A stretch of DNA of 12,647 nucleotides from Sphingobacteriia bacterium (GCA_004294465.1 REAV01000174.1:1-12647), one strand, 5' to 3'. Numbered from the stretch's first letter, positions 1 through 8,128 are shown. Numbers and translations are program-made. Notes: generated from the letters alone by a model not told the origin.

Positions 1-572
1 TAACCAATAAAAGAGAACATGGTATTCTCGACAGAGGAGATCATTCGGAAATTGCCACTTTCATTGAAAAGAGTTTAGATAACGATTTTATTGGAAACGT
101 AATTGATGTTTGTCCTGTAGGAGCGTTAACCGATAAAACATTCCGTTTTAAAAATCGTGTTTGGTTTTTAAAACCAATGGATGCACATAGAGATTGCCCT
201 ACTTGTAGCGGAAAAGTTACTTTGTGGAATAGAGGCGATGAAGTATTTAGAGTAACAGCAAGAAAAGACCAGTGGGGAGAAGTGGAAGAGTGGATTTGCA
301 ATACTTGCCGTTTTGAGAAAAAGAAAACCAATGATTGGGTAATAGAAGGTCCGAGAATGATTGACCGTCACTCTGTAATTGCTCAAGGGCATTATGCAGG
401 AAACGTAGGAACAACTATTCCAACGGAAACATTCGAAAAAGTACACCATGGACGTCAACCCAATTTGTTGATGGATATTCATGATGTGAGTAATGTAAAC
501 AAACCAGAAATTCATTTGAGCTTGTTAGAAAGACCAGCTCATTCAACCGACTTTAAACCTAATCAAGATTAA
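1..572 (+). CDS. nuoG: NADH-quinone oxidoreductase subunit G, C-terminal part (short Bacteroidota type)
   Basis: Open reading frame entering from the left edge (frame starts at base 3) and ending with TAA at 570-572; about 189 residues are visible. NuoG belongs to the peripheral arm of complex I and carries iron-sulfur clusters that pass electrons from the NADH/FMN site toward NuoB and NuoI. The visible part contains DVCPVGALTDK, the segment holding the last cysteine of the N-terminal 4Fe-4S (N4) site, followed by a short module with two CxxC motifs (CPTC and CNTC, 30 residues apart) where longer NuoG proteins have the N7 4Fe-4S domain. The protein stops about 80 residues after the second motif, so the large molybdopterin-oxidoreductase-like domain of E. 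coli NuoG is absent. From memory, short NuoG is usual in Bacteroidota, so this is not read as a truncation. nuoH follows 10 bp later. The N-terminal 2Fe-2S part lies outside the window. Confidence 0.9.
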   Translation, partial: TNKREHGILDRGDHSEIATFIEKSLDNDFIGNVIDVCPVGALTDKTFRFKNRVWFLKPMDAHRDCPTCSGKVTLWNRGDEVFRVTARKDQWGEVEEWICNTCRFEKKKTNDWVIEGPRMIDRHSVIAQGHYAGNVGTTIPTETFEKVHHGRQPNLLMDIHDVSNVNKPEIHLSLLERPAHSTDFKPNQD

Positions 573-582
573 TTCATAACGC

Positions 583-1632
583 ATGACACTATTGGCTTTT
601 GATTGGATTTTAATGGTAGAGAAATTGATTCTAATTGCAATCATTGTGTTTGCAAGTTTAGGGATTGCTTTGTATACCACTTTTGCTGAACGCAAAGTGG
701 CTGCTATATTGCAAGATCGCCCAGGACCAAATAGAGCAGGGCCATTTGGATTATTGCAACCTTTTGCAGATGGCTTGAAGTTGATCATGAAAGAAGAGAT
801 CATTCCAAACTCCGCCAGTAAAGCCTTGTTTATTTTAGGCCCAGGTTTGGCAATGACTGCTGCATTAATGACCTGTTCGGTAATTCCTTGGAGTAGCCAT
901 GTGGAATTATTTGATCGAAAAATTGATTTGCAAATTGCAGATATCAATATTGGCATATTATACATTTTTGGTGTAGTGAGCTTAGGTGTTTATGGTATAA
1001 TGATTGGAGGTTGGGCTTCGAATAATAAATTTTCTTTGATGGCTGCATTGAGAGGAGCTTCTCAAGCCATTAGTTACGAATTAGCAATGGGCCTTTCACT
1101 AATTGCTGTCTTAATGATTTCAGGTTCATTGAGTTTAAAAACAATTGTTGAAGAACAAATGGATGCAGGTTCGTTATGGAATATTGCATATCAACCTTTG
1201 GGCTTTGTAATATTTTTCATTTGTGCCTTAGCAGAATGTAACAGAACTCCATTCGATTTGCCAGAAGCGGAAAACGAATTGAATTTCGGATATCACCAAG
1301 AATACTCTTCCATGAAATTGGGATTTTATCTGTTCTCCGAATATATTAATATGATTATGAGTAGTGCGGTTATGGCCTGCTTGTTTTTTGGCGGATATGA
1401 TATTCCATTTTTGAATGAAGCAAAATTGGCACCGAATATTGCAGCAATTCTAGGACTGCTTGCTTTATTAACCAAGATTGTGATTTTCATTTTTGTGTTT
1501 ATGTGGATCAGGTGGACTATCCCTCGTTTTCGTTACGATCAGTTGATGAATGTGGGCTGGAAAAAATTAATTCCATTGGCACTATTCAATATGTTGTTAA
1601 CTGGAGCTTTGATTTTGTGGAAACAAGGGTAG
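583..1632 (+). CDS. nuoH: NADH-quinone oxidoreductase subunit H
   Basis: Membrane subunit of complex I (349 aa, ND1 homologue) that forms much of the quinone-binding chamber at the junction with the peripheral arm. The family signature is clear: FAERKVAAILQDRPGPNR at residues 34-51, GLLQPFADGLKL at 56-67, and the quinone-chamber loop ECNRTPFDLPEAENEL at 218-233 followed by an EYSSMKLG segment. These contain the conserved acidic and arginine residues of the E-channel region. Around eight hydrophobic segments are visible, as expected. The start at 583 gives a normal N-terminus with a first membrane helix at about residues 12-33. No clear Shine-Dalgarno precedes it, which is common in Bacteroidota. 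The stop (TAG, 1630-1632) is followed after only 6 bases by a heptamer repeat array, an unusual interruption of the otherwise compact operon. Confidence 0.97.
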   Translation: MTLLAFDWILMVEKLILIAIIVFASLGIALYTTFAERKVAAILQDRPGPNRAGPFGLLQPFADGLKLIMKEEIIPNSASKALFILGPGLAMTAALMTCSVIPWSSHVELFDRKIDLQIADINIGILYIFGVVSLGVYGIMIGGWASNNKFSLMAALRGASQAISYELAMGLSLIAVLMISGSLSLKTIVEEQMDAGSLWNIAYQPLGFVIFFICALAECNRTPFDLPEAENELNFGYHQEYSSMKLGFYLFSEYINMIMSSAVMACLFFGGYDIPFLNEAKLAPNIAAILGLLALLTKIVIFIFVFMWIRWTIPRFRYDQLMNVGWKKLIPLALFNMLLTGALILWKQG

Positions 1633-1744
1633 AAGGGAGATAAAAGATAAAAGATAAAAGATAAGAGATAAGAGGTAAGAGATAAGAGATAAAAGATACA
1701 GGGCAGTGAATTTTTAAATATAAAATTGTAAAAGATTAATATAA
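1633..1744 (+). repeat. Heptamer tandem array in the nuoH-nuoI gap
   Basis: This 112-bp gap inside the nuo operon holds eight consecutive 7-nt units from 1639 to 1694 in strict register (GATAAAA three times, GATAAGA twice, GGTAAGA, GATAAGA, GATAAAA), ended by GATACA at 1695-1700. The array starts 6 bases after the nuoH stop. The remaining 44 bases before nuoI are AT-rich with no recognisable gene or hairpin. The last 21 bases of the array (1680-1700) are identical to 9457-9477. The period is seen directly; function is unknown. Confidence 0.9.
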
Positions 1745-2287
1745 ATGCAAGCATTAACTAACAGAGGGAAAGAGGTCAGCCGTAAGCCGATGAGCTTTAT
1801 GGAACGATTATACATCCCATCTATTCTAAAAGGTATGGCCATCACATTTAGCCATATGTTTAAGAAGCAGCCTACTATTCATTATCCGGAGCAAAAAAGA
1901 GAATTCAGTCCTGTGTTCCGCGGATTGCATGTGCTCAATCGTGACGAAGAAGGAAGAGAGCGTTGCACAGCATGCGGATTATGTGCTGTAGCATGTCCTG
2001 CAGAAGCAATCACCATGGAAGGTGCTGAACGTTTAGCAGGTGAAGAGAATAAGTATCGCGAAGAAAAATATGCGGCAAAATATGAAATCAATATGTTGCG
2101 TTGTATTTTCTGTGGTCTGTGTGAAGAAGCTTGTCCGAAAGATGCCATTTATTTAAGTGAAACATTTGCTCCGGCAAATTTCACCAGAAAAGGATTTATT
2201 TACGGCAAAGAAGATTTGTTGATTCCCGATCCAATAACTGCTCCAGAAGAATTTGCTAAAGCAAGAGGAGCGCATAGAAATAATTAA
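1745..2287 (+). CDS. nuoI: NADH-quinone oxidoreductase subunit I (two 4Fe-4S ferredoxin-like)
   Basis: Peripheral-arm subunit of complex I (180 aa) at the membrane interface. It carries clusters N6a and N6b, which hand electrons on to NuoB (N2) and quinone. Two complete 4Fe-4S motifs are present: CTACGLCAVACP with Cys74, 77, 80 and 84, and CIFCGLCEEACP with Cys120, 123, 126 and 130. Each is closed by the usual Cys-Pro, and the spacing is that of the TYKY/NuoI family. The N-terminal 40 residues contain the amphipathic segment (FMERLYIPSILKGMAITFSH) that lies on the membrane in this family. The start at 1745 gives a family-typical length; Met16 or Met19 would be alternative starts. nuoJ follows after 5 bp. 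Confidence 0.97.
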   Translation: MQALTNRGKEVSRKPMSFMERLYIPSILKGMAITFSHMFKKQPTIHYPEQKREFSPVFRGLHVLNRDEEGRERCTACGLCAVACPAEAITMEGAERLAGEENKYREEKYAAKYEINMLRCIFCGLCEEACPKDAIYLSETFAPANFTRKGFIYGKEDLLIPDPITAPEEFAKARGAHRNN

Positions 2288-2292
2288 TTAAG

Positions 2293-2796
2293 ATGAGTAT
2301 AATACAAATATTATTTTCCTTTTTAACTGTGCTAGCACTATTTGGAGCTATTATGGTACTGGTGAGTAAAAATCCGGTACACAGTGTATTGTGGTTAATC
2401 ACTGTATTTTTTGCTATATCAGGGCATTATATTTTATTGAATGCGCAATTTTTGGCAATTGTAAACTTGATTGTTTACGCAGGTGCCATTATGGTGTTAT
2501 TCTTATTTGTTATCATGTTGATGAATTTGAATGCCGAATCAGAGCCTCGAAAACATCTATGGATGAAATTTGCAGGTGTAATTTCAGGAGGATGTTTTTT
2601 AATGGTATTGGTTTCATTGATTCGTCAAACGGTTGAGTTGACTGGTAAAACGGTTTTAATGAAGGAAGGAAATATCGGGTTAATTAAAAACTTAGGAAAA
2701 GCATTGTTTAGCGATTATGTAGTTCCATTCGAACTAAGCAGTGTGTTGTTTTTAAGTGCAATGGTAGGAGCGGTCGTAATTGGAAAAAAAGATTAA
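2293..2796 (+). CDS. nuoJ: NADH-quinone oxidoreductase subunit J
   Basis: Small membrane subunit of complex I (167 aa, ND6 homologue) with about five hydrophobic segments. The diagnostic stretch is YAGAIMVLFLFVIML at residues 62-76, corresponding to TM3, whose pi-bulge rearrangement is thought to couple quinone chemistry to proton movement. SKNPVHSVLWLI at 25-36 is the typical loop between TM1 and TM2. The C-terminus (SAMVGAVVIGKKD) is also family-typical, so the gene is complete. It starts 5 bp after nuoI. The stop at 2794-2796 is immediately followed by a C-run/G-run element, and nuoK begins only after 132 bp, the widest gap in this part of the operon. Confidence 0.95.
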   Translation: MSIIQILFSFLTVLALFGAIMVLVSKNPVHSVLWLITVFFAISGHYILLNAQFLAIVNLIVYAGAIMVLFLFVIMLMNLNAESEPRKHLWMKFAGVISGGCFLMVLVSLIRQTVELTGKTVLMKEGNIGLIKNLGKALFSDYVVPFELSSVLFLSAMVGAVVIGKKD

Positions 2797-2845
2797 CCCC
2801 CTACCCCCTAAAGGGGGAGCTATGATAGGATCTAAGTGGGTTAGG
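2797..2845 (+). repeat. C-run/G-run hairpin element between nuoJ and nuoK
   Basis: Directly after the nuoJ stop there are two runs of five C (2797-2801 and 2804-2808), then TAAA, then five G (2813-2817). The second C run and the G run form a 5-bp GC stem with a TAAA loop. Further on, TAAGTGGGTTAGG (2833-2845) can pair imperfectly with CCTACCCCCTA (2800-2810), which would exclude the short hairpin. I recognise this pattern as resembling GC-rich intergenic repeats common in Bacteroidota genomes, but I cannot check copy number here. It could be a mobile-type repeat, an mRNA processing or attenuation point, or both. No T-run follows the stem, so it is not a classical terminator. Confidence 0.6.
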
Positions 2846-2889
2846 TCGATTTGAAATATTTTATAACATCCGAAAGGAATAAAAAATTG

Positions 2890-2924
2890 GAATCTCATAA
2901 TTTATAATTCTTAATTCATAATTC
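2890..2924 (-). repeat. Heptamer array immediately upstream of nuoK
   Basis: On the plus strand five 7-nt units run in register: GAATCTC, ATAATTT, ATAATTC, TTAATTC, ATAATTC. They end 4 bases before the nuoK ATG. The ATAATTC unit also occurs in the array at 9503-9579, and the 7-nt period is the same, so this is probably a short and degenerate member of the same repeat family, lying in the opposite orientation to the nuoH-nuoI array. The units sit where a nuoK ribosome-binding region would be, which leaves an AT-rich, Shine-Dalgarno-free leader. Confidence 0.7.
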
Positions 2925-2928
2925 TAAA

Positions 2929-3264
2929 ATGCCGATACAATATTATATCTACTTCTGTTTAGCACTTTTTAGCATTGGCATCATTGGTGTGCTTACCAGA
3001 AGAAATGCCATTATTGTGTTTATGTGTATTGAACTTATGTTGAATGCCGTGAATTTATTATTGGTTGCATTTTCCAAAATGCATTATGGTGCAGCTTTGG
3101 CAGCTAACCCGAACACGACTGCTGGTATAGACGGTCAGTTATTTGTATTTTTTATCATGGTGGTTGCAGCAGCTGAAGTAAGTGTTGGATTGGCCATCAT
3201 TGTAATGATGTATAGAAATACACATTCGGTAGACATTAACTTTTTGAACAGATTGAAAAACTAG
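2929..3264 (+). CDS. nuoK: NADH-quinone oxidoreductase subunit K
   Basis: Small membrane subunit of complex I (111 aa, ND4L homologue) with three transmembrane helices. The two conserved membrane glutamates of the family are present: Glu35 in the [13 protein letters not shown] helix (E. coli Glu36) and Glu83 in [12 protein letters not shown] (E. coli Glu72). These form part of the proton path between the quinone module and the pumping subunits. The loop between TM2 and TM3 is roughly ten residues longer than in E. coli, reading about from Ser49 to Gln70. The TAG stop is separated from the nuoL ATG by a single base, which suggests translational coupling. Confidence 0.97.
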   Translation: MPIQYYIYFCLALFSIGIIGVLTRRNAIIVFMCIELMLNAVNLLLVAFSKMHYGAALAANPNTTAGIDGQLFVFFIMVVAAAEVSVGLAIIVMMYRNTHSVDINFLNRLKN

Positions 3265-3265
3265 T

Positions 3266-5203
3266 ATGAATAAAATTGTTTTTTTAGTTCCTCTTTTCCC
3301 TTTGCTGGGATTTCTAATCAATGGATTGGGAAGGAAATCGTTGTCTAAATCTGCCATTGGAATAATCGGTTCTGGTGTAATATTGTTGTCGTTCCTTACA
3401 TCTTGTTATTTATTTTCAATAGTTGCATCTGCAGGAGAAGGACAATTGCAAACTGTCGTAACACTATTCAATTTTATTTCGGTAGATGCGTTTACCATTC
3501 CATTTGCTTTTCAAGTAGATCAATTATCTGTTCTCTTTTTATTAATTATTACCGGAATTGGATTTTTAATTCATCTCTATTCTTCGGCTTATATGAAAGA
3601 GGAAGAGACGCAACATTTTGGTAGATACTTTGCATACCTCAATTTGTTTGTTTTTTCTATGTTACTATTGGTAATGGGAGCCAATTATGTGATCATGTTT
3701 ATTGGATGGGAAGGAGTTGGACTCTGCTCTTATTTACTCATTGGATATTGGTTTAAAAACAACGACTTCAACTATGCAGCCAAAAAAGCATTTATCATGA
3801 ATCGCATTGGCGATCTAGGATTTTTACTGGCTGTATTTTGGTTATTATTTAAATTAGGAACTGTAAACTACGGAGATGTATTTTCTCAAGTTGCCAGCTT
3901 AAGTACTTTCGATATAGCTGCAATTACAACCTTGTTATTTATTGGCGCAATGGGTAAGAGTGCACAAATTCCTTTATATACTTGGTTGCCAGATGCAATG
4001 GCTGGTCCTACACCTGTATCAGCATTGATCCACGCTGCTACAATGGTTACAGCAGGTATTTATATGATTGCTCGAAGCAATATTTTATTTACCATGGCAC
4101 CAACTACTCAAACATTGATTGCCATCATTGGATTAGCAACGGCCATTTTTGCTGCAACAATTGCTCTCAAACAAAATGATATTAAAAAAGTATTGGCTTA
4201 TTCTACAGTGAGTCAATTGGGTTATATGTTCTTAGGGTTAGGCGTGGGCTCATATACTGGAGCAGTATTTCATGTGATGACTCATGCATTTTTCAAGGCC
4301 TTACTTTTCTTAGGCGCTGGTTCTGTAATTCATGCAATGCACCATGAACAAGATATTCGTAAAATGGGTAATCTTAAAAAATACATGCCCATTACGCATA
4401 TTACCTTTTTATTGGCTTGTTTGGCAATCGCAGGGATACCACCTTTCTCGGGTTTCTTTTCAAAGGATGAGATTTTAGCAGCAGCATTTACTAAAAATCC
4501 ACTCTATTATTATATTGGCGTTGGAGGAGCTTTAATGACTGCATTTTATATGTTCCGATTATATGCACTTACTTTCTTGGGAAAATTCAGGGGAACGCAT
4601 GATCAGGAACATCATCTGCACGAAAGCCCTTCGGCAATGACCATCCCACTAATTGTATTAGCAGTATTGTCTGTGTTTGGAGGGTTTATAGGAATCCCTG
4701 AGGTATTTGCTGAAAATAAAAATTGGTTGGAACATTTCTTATCACCCATTTTTGCTGAGTCTACTAAATTGGTAACAACAGAACATCTGAGTCATTCGCA
4801 AGAATACATGATGATGGGTATTGTAACCGTTTTGATAGCAGTAGTAATATTCATTGCTGTAAGTAAGTTTAAAAAATATGCTGGCGAACAAGAAGAAGTA
4901 GAAACTGGCGTAGGTAAATTATTGGAGAACAAATGGTATATCGATGAGTTGTACAATTCAATTGTTGTTAATCCAATTAATGCTTTTGCAGGATTTTGTA
5001 AAAACTTTATTGAAAAGAGTGGAATTGATGGTGCAGTGAATGGAGTAGGCAAGTTAGTTTCATATAGTTCAAGACAGTTGCGCCTGATTCAAAGTGGTCA
5101 AGTGGCGAGTTATCTGTTAATTATGATTTTATCGATTGTAGTATTTTTTATCATATGGTTCAATGATATTACAATCATGAAATTTTTAAATAAATTATTT
5201 TAA
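3266..5203 (+). CDS. nuoL: NADH-quinone oxidoreductase subunit L
   Basis: Largest antiporter-like proton-pumping subunit of complex I (645 aa, ND5 homologue), at the distal tip of the membrane arm. Key residues are visible: Glu149 in IGWEGVGLCSYLLIGYW and Lys231 in GAMGKSAQIPLYTWLPDAM form the expected Glu/Lys pair (E. coli E144 and K229). His256 in SALIHAATMVTAG, His340 and Lys344 in THAFFKALLFLGAGS, and Lys400-Asp401 in PFSGFFSKDEIL match the channel residues of the family. After residue about 520 there is an extra helix, a charged linker (KFKKYAGEQEEVETG), a long segment matching the lateral helix, and a final membrane anchor ending near the C-terminus. Length is slightly above E. coli NuoL (613). 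The next gene, nuoM, starts after 26 bp. Confidence 0.98.
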   Translation: MNKIVFLVPLFPLLGFLINGLGRKSLSKSAIGIIGSGVILLSFLTSCYLFSIVASAGEGQLQTVVTLFNFISVDAFTIPFAFQVDQLSVLFLLIITGIGFLIHLYSSAYMKEEETQHFGRYFAYLNLFVFSMLLLVMGANYVIMFIGWEGVGLCSYLLIGYWFKNNDFNYAAKKAFIMNRIGDLGFLLAVFWLLFKLGTVNYGDVFSQVASLSTFDIAAITTLLFIGAMGKSAQIPLYTWLPDAMAGPTPVSALIHAATMVTAGIYMIARSNILFTMAPTTQTLIAIIGLATAIFAATIALKQNDIKKVLAYSTVSQLGYMFLGLGVGSYTGAVFHVMTHAFFKALLFLGAGSVIHAMHHEQDIRKMGNLKKYMPITHITFLLACLAIAGIPPFSGFFSKDEILAAAFTKNPLYYYIGVGGALMTAFYMFRLYALTFLGKFRGTHDQEHHLHESPSAMTIPLIVLAVLSVFGGFIGIPEVFAENKNWLEHFLSPIFAESTKLVTTEHLSHSQEYMMMGIVTVLIAVVIFIAVSKFKKYAGEQEEVETGVGKLLENKWYIDELYNSIVVNPINAFAGFCKNFIEKSGIDGAVNGVGKLVSYSSRQLRLIQSGQVASYLLIMILSIVVFFIIWFNDITIMKFLNKLF

Positions 5204-5229
5204 TTCTATTCATCAAGTAGCATAGCATA

Positions 5230-6657
5230 ATGATAGCCTTATTACTCATATTAACCCCTTTAGTTGCTGGATTCTGTTCATTTGCAATGAAGCAGGGGTC
5301 TACTGCTAAGAACTTTTCTTTATTAGTATCCATTGTCACTTTGGCCATTGCATTGTTAGCAATTGGTTCACCAGCCGGGGGCTCATTTGACACTGCTTGG
5401 TTGACCGATTTAGGCAGCAGATTTACTTTAAAAATGGATGGCATGGGCAAAATGCTTTGTTTGCTCACTGCAGTTTCTTATCCGTTGATTTTTGCAGCTG
5501 TATATAAAAGCGACTATAAAAACCCAGGATCTTTTTTTGGTTTGATGTTACTTACGCAAGCAGGCTTGATGGGGGTTTTTTTAGCAGCTGATGCGCTCTT
5601 GTTTTATTTCTTTTGGGAATTGGCATTAATTCCAGTTTACTTTTTGTGTTCATTATGGGGCGGTGAAAAAAGGATTGCAGTTACATTTAAATTTTTCGTG
5701 TACACTTTCATAGGTTCATTATTAATGTTGGTTGGAATATTGTATGTGTATTTCCACACAGCTGATCATTCCTTTGCAATGCAATCTTTTTACAAAGCCC
5801 AACTCAGCGATCATCAACAATCTTATATGTTCTGGTTATTTTTTGTAGCATTTGCTATAAAGATGCCAATTTTTCCTTTGCATACCTGGCAACCAGACGC
5901 GTATGAACAAGCGCCTACAGCTACTACAATGGTATTGAGTGGTGTGATGGTTAAAATGGGTGTATTTGCTGTATTCCGTTGGTTATTACCCATATTCCCC
6001 AATGCAGCATCTAGTAATTCAATGATCATCATTATTTTGTCGGTTACCGGAATGTTGTATGCTTCATTAATTGCTATTAAACAAGATGATATTAAACGAA
6101 TGATAGCTTATTCGTCTATTGCGCATATTGGTTTAATGTGTGCTGCCATGTTTACGAATAATAAAGCAGCATTCGATGGGGTAATGATTCAAATGTTTAA
6201 CCATGGAGTAAATGTGATTGGTTTATGGATCATAGCTGATTTGATTGAAAAACAATTAGGTACAAGAAAATTAAGTGATTTAGGAGGCCTGGCTCAAAAA
6301 GCACCAGCATTAGCTATACTATTGGTCATTATGGCATTGGCCAATGTTGCACTTCCTTTAACCAATGCATTTATTGGAGAGTTTTTAATGTTTAGCGGAC
6401 TCTTTCAATACAATATGTTTATTGCTGCTATTGCTGGTATAAGTATTATTCTTGCGGCAGTATATACATTGAATATGGTACAAAAAGTCATTTATGGCAA
6501 TTTGAATGCTGTTACCGAAAATGCAACGGATATCAGTTTCAATGTTAAATTGGTGCTGGTGATTATTGCTCTTGTAATAATAGTATTCGGAGTGTTTCCG
6601 CAGCCAATGATTGATTTAACTAAAACCAGTGTGGAAGCATTATTTGTAAAAAAGTAA
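5230..6657 (+). CDS. nuoM: NADH-quinone oxidoreductase subunit M
   Basis: Antiporter-like proton-pumping subunit of complex I (475 aa, ND4 homologue) with about 14 membrane helices. Visible pump residues are Glu130 in YFFWELALIPVYFL, Lys211 in AFAIKMPIFPLHTWQPDA, Lys284 in AIKQDDIKRMIAYSS, His325 in QMFNHG, and Glu384 in NAFIGEF (E. coli E407 position). Several segments that are nearly invariant elsewhere differ here. The loop usually read as HTWLPDAH..APT is HTWQPDAYEQAPT. The helix after His325 reads GVNVIGLWIIADLIE rather than the common Gly/Ser/Ala-rich form, and LPLTNAFIGEF replaces a Pro-Gly-Thr motif. These changes keep the charged residues and look like lineage variation. nuoN starts 20 bp downstream. 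Confidence 0.97.
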   Translation: MIALLLILTPLVAGFCSFAMKQGSTAKNFSLLVSIVTLAIALLAIGSPAGGSFDTAWLTDLGSRFTLKMDGMGKMLCLLTAVSYPLIFAAVYKSDYKNPGSFFGLMLLTQAGLMGVFLAADALLFYFFWELALIPVYFLCSLWGGEKRIAVTFKFFVYTFIGSLLMLVGILYVYFHTADHSFAMQSFYKAQLSDHQQSYMFWLFFVAFAIKMPIFPLHTWQPDAYEQAPTATTMVLSGVMVKMGVFAVFRWLLPIFPNAASSNSMIIIILSVTGMLYASLIAIKQDDIKRMIAYSSIAHIGLMCAAMFTNNKAAFDGVMIQMFNHGVNVIGLWIIADLIEKQLGTRKLSDLGGLAQKAPALAILLVIMALANVALPLTNAFIGEFLMFSGLFQYNMFIAAIAGISIILAAVYTLNMVQKVIYGNLNAVTENATDISFNVKLVLVIIALVIIVFGVFPQPMIDLTKTSVEALFVKK

Positions 6658-6677
6658 ATGGAACATCTTTAAATTTT

Positions 6678-8066
6678 ATGAACGCAATTATTTTTTCAGC
6701 AATCATGGGTGTAGTAATGATGTTTAGTGGCATCTTACTTCAAAAAAAATCTGCAGTAACAACAACTGCAATTGTTTCATTGCTTTTGTTATTATCCATG
6801 AATTTACTGGATAGTTATAGTGTTTTTTCCATTAATGTAAACACGCATGGTTTATTACATTTTAATAAATTCGGTTTATTCTTTAATTCTATCTTAATTG
6901 CTGCTACATTAATTTTTGCTGTATTGTGTGGGTCAGAAATTGAAAAAACGGGAGTGAATGTTGCAGATTATTATGCATTGATTTTCTTTGTATTGTGCGG
7001 AACGAGTATCCTGACTTCTTTCAATGGTTTATTGATGTTATTCTTAGGAATTGAAATCATGTCGATTCCATTGTATATTTTGACGGGTGCAGAAAAAAGA
7101 AATCTAAAAAGCAATGAAGCTTCTTTAAAATATTTCTTAATGGGCGCATTCTCTACTGGACTTTTATTGATGGGAATAGCATTAATCTATGGAGCTACAG
7201 GCTCTTTTGCATTAAAGGTTTCAACTACAATGGCTGCTTCTGCTGGAGTACTATCTACTTCATTCTTGCAAATTGCAGGGTTGATTTTACTTTTTGTTTC
7301 TATGTGCTTTAAAGTATCAGCTGCGCCATTTCATTTTTGGACACCTGATGTGTACGACGGTGCGCCTAGCGTGTTTACTTCTTTTATGGCAACTGTAGTA
7401 AAAGCTGCAGGCTTTTTTGCTTTCTTAAATTTATTTGAATCTAATTCAGCCATTCTTGGCCCTTCATGGAAAATATTGTTATCATTTGTAATTGTAGCAA
7501 CTTTATTAGTGGGTAATATCACAGCAGTATTTCAACAAAGTATTAAAAGGATGCTGGCATATTCCAGTATTTCACAAGCAGGCTTTATGTTATTTGCTTT
7601 ATACAGCAATAATGATATGGCTAAAGAAGGGATACTATTGTATGCTGTTGCTTATTGCTTGGCAACCATCGGCTTTTTTGCCATCCTTATTAAAGTGAAA
7701 GATTACACATTTGATGGTTTCAATGGGCTTGCAAAAACGCAACCTGTTATGGCTTTTACTGGAGTAGTGTTTCTGATGTCATTAGCAGGTATTCCCTTAA
7801 CGGCTGGTTTTTTTGCCAAATATTATATGTTGGCTTCTGTAGTAAAATCAGGAGGTTCATTGTGGATTGTAGTGGTTGCAGTGCTATTTGCAGCCGTAAG
7901 TGTGTACTATTACTTTAAAGTAATTCAATCTATGTACTTCAAAGAAGGGACACCGGAGGTAGCCGCCATCTCTCCAAATTTCAAAACAGGGCTCTTATTG
8001 GTAGCCGCAGCAGTGATTCTTGTTGGCGTTCTTCCTTCAATAGTGCTCAATTGGTTCTATTTTTAA
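6678..8066 (+). CDS. nuoN: NADH-quinone oxidoreductase subunit N
   Basis: Antiporter-like proton-pumping subunit nearest the quinone module (462 aa, ND2 homologue) and the last gene of the nuo operon. Family residues are present: Glu126 in FLGIEIMSIPLYILTG (E. coli E133), Lys151 in SLKYFLMGAFS (K158), Lys212 in FKVSAAPFHFWTPDVYDGAP (K217), Lys242 in ATVVKAAGFF (K247), and Lys381 in GIPLTAGFFAKYYM (the K395 position). About 14 hydrophobic helices cover the protein. The gene starts 20 bp after nuoM, and its start lacks a clear Shine-Dalgarno. The 62-bp gap to the next gene has no convincing terminator, so read-through into the permease gene is possible. Confidence 0.97.
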   Translation: MNAIIFSAIMGVVMMFSGILLQKKSAVTTTAIVSLLLLLSMNLLDSYSVFSINVNTHGLLHFNKFGLFFNSILIAATLIFAVLCGSEIEKTGVNVADYYALIFFVLCGTSILTSFNGLLMLFLGIEIMSIPLYILTGAEKRNLKSNEASLKYFLMGAFSTGLLLMGIALIYGATGSFALKVSTTMAASAGVLSTSFLQIAGLILLFVSMCFKVSAAPFHFWTPDVYDGAPSVFTSFMATVVKAAGFFAFLNLFESNSAILGPSWKILLSFVIVATLLVGNITAVFQQSIKRMLAYSSISQAGFMLFALYSNNDMAKEGILLYAVAYCLATIGFFAILIKVKDYTFDGFNGLAKTQPVMAFTGVVFLMSLAGIPLTAGFFAKYYMLASVVKSGGSLWIVVVAVLFAAVSVYYYFKVIQSMYFKEGTPEVAAISPNFKTGLLLVAAAVILVGVLPSIVLNWFYF

Positions 8067-8128
8067 CCACTCTTCATAAATAAGCCCAAAGCTGCGAAGG
8101 TTTACGCATTCCCATTTACCTTTATTCT

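Noticed and set aside
1..572. nuoG as a truncated or broken gene
   Set aside because: The frame is intact with a clean stop and normal spacing to nuoH; the short form without the molybdopterin-like domain fits what I recall of Bacteroidota NuoG.
543..965. Minus-strand open frame of 140 codons opposite nuoH
   Set aside because: It lies entirely against nuoG/nuoH coding sequence, has no recognisable domain, and is a frame shadow of a well-supported gene.
1639..1700. CRISPR array or leader
   Set aside because: The repeats are 7 nt without spacers and no cas genes are present; it is a simple tandem array.
8067..8128. Possible terminator or promoter between nuoN and the permease
   Set aside because: Only a 4-bp stem (TGCG/CGCA) without a T-run is present. 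The one -7-like match (TACCTTTA at 8117-8124) is too close to the ATG and lacks a partner element.
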